The notes under the pieces are model-generated. The model saw only the letters and a list, made by a program, of their open reading frames with translations, did no database searches and had not been told where the DNA came from. DNA of 5,492 nucleotides from Spiro-02 sp964465155 (lineage in GTDB: Bacteria > Spirochaetota > Spirochaetia > Sphaerochaetales > Sphaerochaetaceae), in assembly GCA_964465155.1 (NCBI GenBank), contig CAYXIH010000099.1, forward strand, positions 1 to 5,492. Direction: 5' to 3'. Shown piece by piece: positions 1-5,492 of the stretch. The translations under genes were made by a program, and so were the position numbers. Numbering within the stretch: position 1 is the first letter of the stretch; the number at the start of each line of letters is the position of its first letter.

Positions 1-2
1 CG

Positions 3-719
3 TTATTTCCCCTTGCGCTTCACCTTGTCCCCAATGGTATGGCAATAGCCAATGATCTTGTCCTTGAACATGATGCCAAGCAGGCAGATTACGGCAATCG
101 AAACAAACAGAATGATTGCCGTGATCCAATTGCCATCGCTGACAGATGATCCCAGCATGGTGGACATGGCCGTGGCAGGAATTCGTGCCAAGGAGGAGAT
201 GATGAGGAACGAGGACATCTTGATGTCGCTGATCCCCGCTACATAGGTAAGGATATCCTTTGGCAACCCTGGTATCAAAAAGAGGATGAGGGTAATCACC
301 TCAATCTTCTTGTTGTCATGGAGGAATGAGAAGCTCTTCACGTTCTGCTCACCAAAGAGCTTGTTGACCAGGGGTGCTCCAAACCGGTGGGAAATGGCAA
401 AGACTGCCGCCGACCCAATGAAGGCACCTACTGTACAGACCAGTACGCCACCCCAAGTTCCATACAAAGCTCCGGCAATGACTTCCACAGGTCCGCCGGG
501 GATAAAGGCAATGATGATCTGCAAGCTCATGAAGAGCATGACGATCAGCCATCCCCAAATCCCAAGGGATTGCACCCATTGTTGGAATGCCTCTCGGTTG
601 GCAGGGACAGAGAGCTTGCGCGCATACGGCCAGATGAGCACAGTCACGATGACGCACAATGCCAGATACACGCATATCGTAATAATCAATTTCTTGGTTG
701 ATGCATCAAGTTTCTTCAT
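3..719 (-). CDS. VTT/DedA (TVP38/TMEM64-type) integral membrane protein
   Basis: This 238-residue protein has the hallmarks of the VTT (SNARE-associated/DedA/TVP38) family, whose characterised members include lipid scramblases and DedA flippase-like transporters. A hydrophobic segment spans about residues 10-30, another about 54-75, and others about 88-110, 141-162 and 198-217. The family core is visible: IPGGPVEVIAGALYG at 73-87, then a glycine-rich GxxxGxxxxFxxxxxxG stretch to residue 114. The re-entrant motif LIPGLPKDILTYVAGIS lies at 148-164, and the conserved arginine and proline of LARIPATA at 177-184. The C-terminus is lysine-rich and probably cytoplasmic. No other ATG lies between the start and an in-frame stop at 744-746, but there is no good Shine-Dalgarno sequence; the only purine run abuts the ATG. 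A terminator separates it from the carboxykinase upstream, so it should have its own promoter, though none in 720-773 is convincing. Family assignment is secure; the substrate is unknown. Confidence 0.9.
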   Translation of the reverse strand: MKKLDASTKKLIITICVYLALCVIVTVLIWPYARKLSVPANREAFQQWVQSLGIWGWLIVMLFMSLQIIIAFIPGGPVEVIAGALYGTWGGVLVCTVGAFIGSAAVFAISHRFGAPLVNKLFGEQNVKSFSFLHDNKKIEVITLILFLIPGLPKDILTYVAGISDIKMSSFLIISSLARIPATAMSTMLGSSVSDGNWITAIILFVSIAVICLLGIMFKDKIIGYCHTIGDKVKRKGK

Positions 720-773
720 CTCATGGACAAAGATACGACAATATCACACAACGCGGACAGATGTTGGGGTACG

Positions 774-800
774 AAAAAGGGACTGTCTTTCGACAGTCCC
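774..800 (-). terminator. Rho-independent terminator of the carboxykinase gene
   Basis: Read on the minus strand, GGGACTGTC (792-800) pairs perfectly with GACAGTCCC (779-787) around a GAAA tetraloop (788-791). Five Ts follow (774-778). The hairpin begins 21 nt past the carboxykinase stop codon and ends before the next minus-strand gene, so it should insulate that gene from carboxykinase transcription. GAAA is a GNRA-type loop, which stabilises RNA hairpins. Confidence 0.93.
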
Positions 801-821
801 CTTGAAAATCAATGGTGAGGC

Positions 822-2693
822 TTAGTGCTTTCCGCAACCGCAACCACAGCAGGTGCCCTTGGCATCCTTTGCAGCGCGAAGCTTTGCTTCCAGCTCGTCC
901 AGTGCAGCGTTCAGCTCCTTGGGCAGCTTGTCGCCGAACTTCGGGTAGTGGTTGGCGCGGATGTCCGCGACTTCCTTCAACCAGCCATCGACATCAACTG
1001 CAAGCAGCTGCTCCATGTCGACTTCGGTGACACCCTCGGGGCGGTCGATTGCATCGACGGTGGGCATGATTCCGATCGGAGTATCCACAGTCTTTGCCTT
1101 GCCGTCACAGCATTCGAAGACCCACTTGAGGACGCGGCTGTTCTCGCCGTAACCGGGCCAGAGCCACTTGCCGTCAGCGGTCTTGCGGAACCAGTTGACG
1201 TAGAAGATCTTGGGCAGGTGATCCGGGTTGGGAGCGTTCTTGCCGATGTCGATCCAGTGCTGGAAGTACTCGCCCATGTTGTAGCCGCAGAACGGAAGCA
1301 TGGCGAACGGGTCGCGGCGGATGGTGCCAGCAGCGACGTCAAGCGCAGCAGCGGTGACTTCGGAACCAACGATTGAACCAAGGAATACTCCATGGGCCCA
1401 GTCGCGGCTCTGGTGCACGAGGGGAACAGTGCTCGGGCGGCGTCCACCGAAGAGGATTGCGCTGATCGGAACACCAGCGGGATTCTCCCATTCGGGTGCG
1501 ATGCAGGGGCACTGGCCTGCAGGAGCGGTGAAGCGTGAGTTCGGGTGAGCGGCAGGTGGCTGACTCTTGTTTCCCTTGTCCTGGGTCCAAGGATTGCCAT
1601 GCCAGTCGATGACTTCGCCCGGTGCATCGTAGCCAATTCCTTCCCACCAGATGTCCTTGTCTTTGGTAAGGGCAACGTTGGTGAAGATGGTGTTCTTGGA
1701 TGCGGAGATGAGGGCGTTGGGGTTGGAATCCATGGAAGTTCCGGGAGCGACTCCGAAGAAGCCGGCCTCGGGGTTGATCGCATAGAGGTAGCCATCCTTG
1801 CCAAACTTCATCCATGCAATGTCGTCACCGATGGTCTGGACAGTCCAGCCAGGGATGGTGGAGATCAGCATTGCGAGGTTGGTCTTGCCACAAGCGGACG
1901 GGAAGGCTGCGGTCACGTACTTGGACTCGCCTTCTGGGCTGGTGATCTTCAGGATGAGCATGTGCTCTGCGAGCCAGCCTTCGTCACGTGCCAGGACGGA
2001 TGCAATGCGCAGTGCAAGACACTTCTTGCCCAGCAGAGCGTTCCCGCCGTAGCCCGAACCGTAGGACCAGATCTCACGGGTGTTGGGGAAATGGGAGATG
2101 TACTTGTCATCCATCGGAGCGCAGGGCCAGATGCCGTTGTCGCTCTCGCCTTCAGCAAGAGGCTTGCCGACGCTGTGGAGACAAGGAACATAGTAGCCGT
2201 CGGTTCCGAGGAGGTCGAGGACCTTCTGACCGACACGGGCCATGATCATCATGTTCAGCACAACATAGGAGCTGTCGGTGATCTCGACGCCGATCTTGGA
2301 GATCGGGGAGCCGATCGGGCCCATGGAGAAAGGAATCACATACATGGTGCGACCCTTCATGCAGCCACTGTAGAGCTTGGTCATGGTAGCCTTCAGCTCC
2401 TTGGGGTCGATCCAGTTGTTGGTAGGACCGGCTTCTTCCTTGGTGTTGGAGGCGATGTAGGTGCGCTTTTCAACGCGTGCAACGTCGGAGGGATCCGACC
2501 GGTACAGCACACAACCAGGCTTCTTCTCTGGGTTGAGTTCGGTAGCAAGGCCACTTGCAATGGCTTCTTTGATGAGTTCGTCGTACTGGGCGGAGCTCCC
2601 ATCACAGACAACGATGGCATCGGGAGTGGTGAGGGCTGCAACTTCCTCGACCCACTTAATCAGTCCCGCATGTTTGAGTTCATTGATATTCAT
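822..2693 (-). CDS. pckG: Phosphoenolpyruvate carboxykinase (GTP)
   Basis: This 623-residue enzyme interconverts oxaloacetate + GTP and phosphoenolpyruvate + GDP + CO2 in the cytosol. In fermenters it often runs toward oxaloacetate. The GTP-type family is clear. The P-loop PSACGKTN (265-272) holds the catalytic cysteine C268. The likely metal ligands are K224, H244 and D291 (in GDDIAW). R65 in LYRSDP is the substrate-binding arginine, and FGGRRP lies at 415-420. The omega-lid region is near 444-456. The guanine pocket is VNWFRK with F502, W510 and Y515; the mammalian enzyme has three phenylalanines there. Length matches the family. The start is well supported by AAGGAG (2700-2705) six nt before the ATG. 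After an amphipathic helix (about 590-610) the protein ends in an unusual CCGCGCGKH tail (615-623), not part of the family fold. A terminator lies on each side, so it is probably transcribed alone. Some databases use pckA for this enzyme. Confidence 0.97.
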   Translation of the reverse strand: MNINELKHAGLIKWVEEVAALTTPDAIVVCDGSSAQYDELIKEAIASGLATELNPEKKPGCVLYRSDPSDVARVEKRTYIASNTKEEAGPTNNWIDPKELKATMTKLYSGCMKGRTMYVIPFSMGPIGSPISKIGVEITDSSYVVLNMMIMARVGQKVLDLLGTDGYYVPCLHSVGKPLAEGESDNGIWPCAPMDDKYISHFPNTREIWSYGSGYGGNALLGKKCLALRIASVLARDEGWLAEHMLILKITSPEGESKYVTAAFPSACGKTNLAMLISTIPGWTVQTIGDDIAWMKFGKDGYLYAINPEAGFFGVAPGTSMDSNPNALISASKNTIFTNVALTKDKDIWWEGIGYDAPGEVIDWHGNPWTQDKGNKSQPPAAHPNSRFTAPAGQCPCIAPEWENPAGVPISAILFGGRRPSTVPLVHQSRDWAHGVFLGSIVGSEVTAAALDVAAGTIRRDPFAMLPFCGYNMGEYFQHWIDIGKNAPNPDHLPKIFYVNWFRKTADGKWLWPGYGENSRVLKWVFECCDGKAKTVDTPIGIMPTVDAIDRPEGVTEVDMEQLLAVDVDGWLKEVADIRANHYPKFGDKLPKELNAALDELEAKLRAAKDAKGTCCGCGCGKH

Positions 2694-2699
2694 GGACTT

Positions 2700-2786
2700 C
2701 TCCTTATAGACACACAGCAGTACCGGTCAACGGTTCCGTGTAATGTTCTCTTGGGAAAACGTACAGCTTTTCCCCGGTTTTATCAA
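2700..2786 (-). promoter_or_regulatory. Carboxykinase leader: candidate promoter and strong ribosome binding site
   Basis: The carboxykinase needs its own promoter because a terminator lies just upstream. The best candidate on the minus strand is TTGATA (2781-2786), 17 nt, then TACGTT (2758-2763). The -35 box is good and the -10 box poor (3 of 6), so the call is tentative. The Shine-Dalgarno AAGGAG (2700-2705) is strong and fixes the ATG at 2693. The leader from this promoter would be roughly 60 nt. I saw no riboswitch or attenuator in it. Confidence 0.35.
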
Positions 2787-2834
2787 GCCACAGGGAGATA
2801 CTCAGTGAAATTCAGTAACAATATATCGAATTGG

Positions 2835-2873
2835 AAAAAAATGAGCCCCTTCATCAAGTTACAGAGGGGGCTC
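2835..2873 (-). terminator. Rho-independent terminator of the cyclic-nucleotide-binding gene
   Basis: On the minus strand GAGCCCC (2867-2873) pairs with GGGGCTC (2843-2849). Three further inner pairs (2864-2866 with 2850-2852, one of them G-U) extend the stem. The loop is about 11 nt, and after a single A come seven Ts (2835-2841). It starts 6 nt after the stop codon at 2880 and lies before the carboxykinase leader. Confidence 0.9.
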
Positions 2874-2879
2874 GCAAGC

Positions 2880-3407
2880 TTAGAGCATGTTCCCATGGAA
2901 GCGGGAATAACAGCTCATGTACAAATCTGGCGGAACATCCGGTGGAATCTCCAGGAACAAATCGGCATACCGCTTGAGGCGGTCTCGCAGGCTCTGTTTC
3001 TTCGGAGGCTTGTCCCCCATCTCAGCCAGACAGTCATAGATGACGCCCTGGGCCATCTTCAGTTCATCCATGACGTTCTTGAAACGATGGCTCAAGTCCT
3101 TGATGATGAGCTGTGCCTCATCGGGATGTTCCGCTATGAACTTCCCAAACGCAGCCTCCTCAATCTCTACCAACGTACAGTCCTCCAAGGCCACTGCCGT
3201 GGCATTGCGGGGTTCACCTTCCAACAAACCCATCTCGCCCAAGCTCGAACCAGGACGGGACACCTCCAGCAGCTCATATTGCTTTGGAGTTCCGAAAGCC
3301 AGGTAGAGACCAACCTTTCCTTGGCGCAGCACATACATGGAATTACAATCGTCACCCTGTTGGTAAATCACCGTTCCTTGCGGAATATGGCGAATCTTGT
3401 CTGCCAT
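2880..3407 (-). CDS. Stand-alone cyclic-nucleotide-binding domain (CRP/FNR-like sensor) protein
   Basis: This 175-residue soluble protein is a single cNMP-binding domain with no recognisable output domain. The beta-roll runs from about residue 5 to 88: an opening IPQGTVIYQQGD (8-19), then MYVLRQGKVGLY (24-35). The phosphate-binding cassette is GSSLGEMGLLEGEPRNATA (53-71), with the glutamate E58 and arginine R67 that in CRP and PKA hold the ribose and cyclic phosphate. A long helix (about 95-120) resembles the CRP dimerisation helix. The remaining 50 residues (PPKKQSLRDRLKRYADL, then a proline-rich EIPPDVPPDLY) show no helix-turn-helix, so it is probably not a classical transcription factor. 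GGAGG at 3415-3419, seven nt before the ATG, supports the start. It diverges from the symporter gene and is cut off from the downstream carboxykinase by a terminator. Ligand and partner are unknown; asparagine follows R67 where Ser or Ala is usual, so cAMP binding should not be assumed. Confidence 0.88.
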   Translation of the reverse strand: MADKIRHIPQGTVIYQQGDDCNSMYVLRQGKVGLYLAFGTPKQYELLEVSRPGSSLGEMGLLEGEPRNATAVALEDCTLVEIEEAAFGKFIAEHPDEAQLIIKDLSHRFKNVMDELKMAQGVIYDCLAEMGDKPPKKQSLRDRLKRYADLFLEIPPDVPPDLYMSCYSRFHGNML

Positions 3408-3438
3408 TGGGCCACCTCCCTGTCTCAGAATTGCCCAA

Positions 3439-3468
3439 ATTATACAGTGTATTCACCACATCACGCAA
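3439..3468 (-). promoter_or_regulatory. Promoter of the cyclic-nucleotide-binding gene
   Basis: On the minus strand there is a perfect -10 TATAAT (3439-3444), 18 nt downstream of TTGCGT (3463-3468), a half-matching -35. This puts the transcript start near 3432, about 25 nt before the ATG at 3407, leaving room for the GGAGG ribosome binding site. The spacer carries the left arm of the intergenic inverted repeat. Confidence 0.65.
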
Positions 3469-3508
3469 CAAAACAATCGCTTTCCCGTGCTTTGGTGGTA
3501 GAATACAC
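3447..3508. repeat. 13/14-nt inverted repeat in the divergent intergenic region, possible operator pair
   Basis: GTGTATTCACCAC (3447-3459) is mirrored by GTGGTAGAATACAC (3495-3508). The arms are identical over 8 nt and 4 nt and differ only in the bases between those blocks (one A against TA). Each divergent gene therefore reads GTGGT(A)GAATACAC on its own coding strand, within its promoter. The left arm sits between the -35 and -10 of the leftward gene; the right arm overlaps the likely -10 of the symporter. The arm centres are about 48 bp apart, which suits two sites for one regulator better than a transcript hairpin. No regulator is identified. Confidence 0.5.
3499..3504 (+). promoter_or_regulatory. 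Candidate -10 box of the symporter-U32 operon
   Basis: TAGAAT matches TATAAT at five of six positions and ends 20 nt before the first ATG of the symporter gene. No convincing -35 box lies 16-18 nt upstream, so the promoter may need an activator or use another element. It lies inside the right arm of the intergenic inverted repeat. Confidence 0.4.
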
Positions 3509-3516
3509 ACACAAGT

Positions 3517-3522
3517 GAGGGG
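3517..3522 (+). promoter_or_regulatory. Ribosome binding site bearing on the choice of symporter start
   Basis: GAGGGG is the only Shine-Dalgarno-like run before the symporter. It ends 2 nt before the ATG at 3525 but 8 nt before the in-frame ATG at 3531. Usual spacing is about 5-9 nt, so the second ATG is the likelier start, two residues shorter. Confidence 0.5.
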
Positions 3523-3524
3523 AT

Positions 3525-4925
3525 ATGTCCATGAAAGAGAGAAGTGTCGCTGCTTCTGGCGCCTATGTAGGCAAAGGTGAGAAATTCGCCTATGGGTTCG
3601 GATGTTTCGGACAGAACATGATCTATAGCTTCATGGCGAACTTCCTGTTGTACTTCTATACCGACGTATTTGGCATTCTCCCAGCGGCAGCCGGAACACT
3701 CCTGCTGATCGCCCGATGCTGGGATGCCGTGAACGACCCGTTCATGGGGATATTGGCCGACAGGACCAATACCCGCTGGGGAAAGTTCCGGCCGTACCTT
3801 ATCTTCACCCCGATCTTGTTCGTCCCCTTTGCGGTAGGGACTTTCACCGTGCCGAACTTCCCCTATGCGGGAAAGCTTGTCTGGGCGTATGTGACCTACA
3901 TCATGTTCTCCATGATCTACACTGCAAGCGACATCCCTTTCTGGGCCCTGTCCAGCTCGATCACCGACGACACAAACGTCAGAAACAGCATCATTGTCTA
4001 TCCGCGCTTCATGGCCACGATTGCCGTTGCGATCGCAACGGTCGTTACCCAACCCATGATCTTTGCCTTCCAGAGAATGTTCGCCAACAAGGGGGAGCTG
4101 GTATCTGAGGTACGGGGCTTCCAATTCACCGCATTGGTCTACAGCCTGCTGACGGTACTGTGCTTTGCGATCACATTCTTCTTCGTCAAGGAACGGGTCA
4201 AGCCAAAGAAACAAGCAAAGACAACGTTCAAGACGGTCATCCATACCTTTACCCAGAACCCTCCCCTGCTGCTGGTGATCGTCAGCGGCCTGTTCACGGG
4301 TATTGCACAGACTGCAAAGCTCTCCATGTTGATCTACTACGCAAAATACAACCTGGGCAGCGAGATCCTCTACACCCTCTTTGCAGGTGTCAACATTCCC
4401 TTCATCCTGCTTGGAATCAGCGTGGTCCCTTTCTTTTCCCGCAAGTTTGGAAAGAAAGCCACATGCATCGGTGCCAACTTGCTCTACGCGGTTGGCTCGT
4501 TGGGTTTCTACTTCGCTGGCTGGAGCAACTTCTACGTACTGTTGATCTGGAACTGCATCAGCTCCATCGGCATGGCAAGCCCACAGGTCATCCAGACTGC
4601 CATGATCGCCGACAGCATCGAGTATGCAGAGCTCAAGACCGGCGTCCGCTCAGAGGGCGTCATCTTCTCCTCCCAGACATTCCTGGCAAAGCTCACGGCG
4701 GCGCTGGTCTCCGTCATGATCGCATCCTCCCTTGCCATGCTTGGATACATCCCCAACATGGTGCAGACGCCGCAAGTACTCCAAGGAATCCATGCATTGA
4801 CAGCTTTCATACCTTTCACCTGCTGCATCCTTGGCATCATCCCATTAATTTTCTATCCTTTGAGTGAACAGCGGCATGCACAGATCGTCGCTGAACTCCA
4901 TGCAAGGGATGGTCTGACTGATTAA
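3525..4925 (+). CDS. MelB-like GPH-family sugar:cation symporter (MFS)
   Basis: This 466-residue, 12-helix carrier of the inner membrane belongs to the glycoside-pentoside-hexuronide:cation symporters. It probably takes up a glycoside, pentose or uronide with Na+ or H+. The N-terminus YGFGCFGQNM (23-32) and YFYTDVFG (43-50) are typical. ARCWDAVNDPFMG (63-75) holds D67 and D71, the equivalents of MelB cation-site D55 and D59; TRWGKFRPY (83-91) is the loop 2-3 signature. SDIPFW (135-140) holds the MelB D124 equivalent, D136. In the C-terminal half, MIADSIEYAELKTGVRSEG (360-378) is the family motif, and K389 matches MelB K377. A basic loop (about 222-233) separates the two six-helix halves. Where MelB has K18-D19, this protein has Q30-N31, so substrate or cation use probably differs from melibiose/Na+. 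The start may be 3525 or 3531. It is the first gene of an apparent operon with the U32 gene. The substrate cannot be named from sequence. Confidence 0.93.
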   Translation: MSMKERSVAASGAYVGKGEKFAYGFGCFGQNMIYSFMANFLLYFYTDVFGILPAAAGTLLLIARCWDAVNDPFMGILADRTNTRWGKFRPYLIFTPILFVPFAVGTFTVPNFPYAGKLVWAYVTYIMFSMIYTASDIPFWALSSSITDDTNVRNSIIVYPRFMATIAVAIATVVTQPMIFAFQRMFANKGELVSEVRGFQFTALVYSLLTVLCFAITFFFVKERVKPKKQAKTTFKTVIHTFTQNPPLLLVIVSGLFTGIAQTAKLSMLIYYAKYNLGSEILYTLFAGVNIPFILLGISVVPFFSRKFGKKATCIGANLLYAVGSLGFYFAGWSNFYVLLIWNCISSIGMASPQVIQTAMIADSIEYAELKTGVRSEGVIFSSQTFLAKLTAALVSVMIASSLAMLGYIPNMVQTPQVLQGIHALTAFIPFTCCILGIIPLIFYPLSEQRHAQIVAELHARDGLTD

Positions 4926-4926
4926 T

Positions 4927-5492
4927 ATGATGGAATTGGCATTACCAGCGGGTTCACTACAGAGCGCGCTGCAGGCATTCAAGGCGGGAGCCGATGCCGT
5001 ATATCTGGGCATGCGGCTCTTCTCCGCGCGCAAAGGGGCGACGAACTTCTCGTTCGACGACCTCGCGGCTCTGCGGGCCATAGCCCAGGAGACACACAAG
5101 AAGATCTATGTGACGGTCAACACCATCGTCACGGACGAACAGATGGACGAGGTTGTCTCCCTGTTGCGGGAGATAGCGTTCATCGGATGTGACGGGATCA
5201 TCGTCCAGGACCTTGGCATAGCCAGGATCGTCCGTACCTGTTTCCCGTCGGTTCCCCTGCATGGGTCAACCCAGCTTGCCGTACATACGGTACAGGGGGT
5301 GAAGGCAATGCAGCAGGTGGGCTTTACCCGTGTGGTGCTGGCACGTGAACTGACGCTCACCGAGATAGCTTCCATACGCAAGGAATGCCCCGACGTGGAG
5401 CTGAAGGTATTCATCCACGGAGCACTCTGCTATGGAATGTCGGGCTTGTGCACCGCAAGCAGGTACCTGTGCGACCGCAGTGCAAACTGTGG
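4927..5492 (+). CDS. Peptidase U32 family protein, N-terminal part (runs off window)
   Basis: An open frame begins at ATG 4927 and continues past the window end with no stop: 188 complete codons. The translation starts MMELALPAGSLQSALQAFKA and continues GADAVYLG (21-28), with FSAR at 32-35, YVTVNT (61-66), IVQDLGIARI (92-101), LHGSTQLAVH (111-120) and VVLARELTLTEI (136-147). These are the standard blocks of the U32 TIM-barrel domain. The U32 signature follows in FIHGALCYGMSGLC (162-175). Despite the name, characterised relatives (RlhA, TrhP, UbiU/V) are Fe-S proteins for RNA or ubiquinone hydroxylation, and C168 and C175 match their first two cluster cysteines. C182 and C188 are additional. 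Which U32 branch it belongs to depends on the missing C-terminus. The ATG lies 1 nt after the symporter stop, and the nearest Shine-Dalgarno-like run (AAGGGA, 4904-4909) is 17 nt away, so translation is probably coupled. ATG 4930 is an equal start candidate. Confidence 0.93.
   Translation, partial: MMELALPAGSLQSALQAFKAGADAVYLGMRLFSARKGATNFSFDDLAALRAIAQETHKKIYVTVNTIVTDEQMDEVVSLLREIAFIGCDGIIVQDLGIARIVRTCFPSVPLHGSTQLAVHTVQGVKAMQQVGFTRVVLARELTLTEIASIRKECPDVELKVFIHGALCYGMSGLCTASRYLCDRSANC

Noticed and set aside
286..825. Plus-strand 179-codon open frame opposite the VTT-family gene
   Set aside because: It crosses the terminator and the intergenic gap, and its translation is not protein-like. The opposite strand has clear VTT motifs.
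977..1804. Minus-strand 275-codon open frame inside the carboxykinase gene
   Set aside because: It is a shifted frame of the carboxykinase with low-complexity Ser/Arg/Pro/Thr composition. The carboxykinase frame holds all the family motifs without a break.
2721..2740. Short palindromic stretch (ACCGGT and ACGG..CCGT) in the carboxykinase leader
   Set aside because: The arms are only 3-4 nt and are expected by chance; not enough to call an operator or RNA structure.
1545..3518. Long plus-strand open frame (657 codons) antisense to the carboxykinase and cyclic-nucleotide genes
   Set aside because: It runs through two terminators, an intergenic region and two well-recognised genes on the other strand, and its translation resembles no known protein. 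It is a frame left open by the codon bias of the minus-strand genes.
3453..4244. Minus-strand 263-codon open frame opposite the symporter
   Set aside because: It is antisense to a clear GPH symporter, is rich in Asp/Glu/Gly/His as expected from reverse-reading hydrophobic codons, and extends into the divergent promoter region.
4845..5414. Minus-strand open frames opposite the end of the symporter and the U32 gene
   Set aside because: The plus strand here encodes the uninterrupted U32 domain with its full set of motifs, so these are antisense shadows.

Overview
The window holds five protein-coding genes, packed tightly with short gaps, in ordinary bacterial chromosomal style. No mobile element, RNA gene or CRISPR array was seen. 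Three genes lie on the minus strand: a VTT/DedA-type membrane protein (3-719), a GTP-dependent phosphoenolpyruvate carboxykinase (822-2693) and a stand-alone cyclic-nucleotide-binding-domain protein (2880-3407). Two lie on the plus strand: a MelB-like GPH sugar:cation symporter (3525-4925) and the start of a peptidase U32 protein (4927 to the window edge). The U32 gene runs off the right end.

The minus-strand genes are probably separate transcription units. Two clear intrinsic terminators divide them. One, after the carboxykinase (774-800), has a 9-bp perfect stem, a GAAA loop and a T run. The other, after the cyclic-nucleotide gene (2835-2873), has a GC-rich stem and seven Ts. The cyclic-nucleotide gene and the symporter diverge from a 117-bp intergenic region. 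That region carries a perfect TATAAT for the leftward gene, a TAGAAT for the rightward gene, and a 13/14-nt inverted repeat with one arm in each promoter. The symporter and U32 genes are one nucleotide apart and look like one operon.

No marker gene fixes the organism. Moderate GC, a GTP-type carboxykinase, a GPH symporter and a U32 protein suit a fermentative, probably anaerobic, carbohydrate-using bacterium. A Sphaerochaeta-like spirochaete is my best guess, from general resemblance only. The carboxykinase links the C4-acid and PEP pools, the symporter imports a glycoside, pentoside or hexuronide, and the cyclic-nucleotide protein may sense carbon or energy state. That functional link is inference.

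I do not see an undescribed multi-gene system here. The points most worth a second look are the CCGCGCGKH tail on the carboxykinase, the inverted repeat between the divergent genes, and the extra cysteines in the U32 protein.
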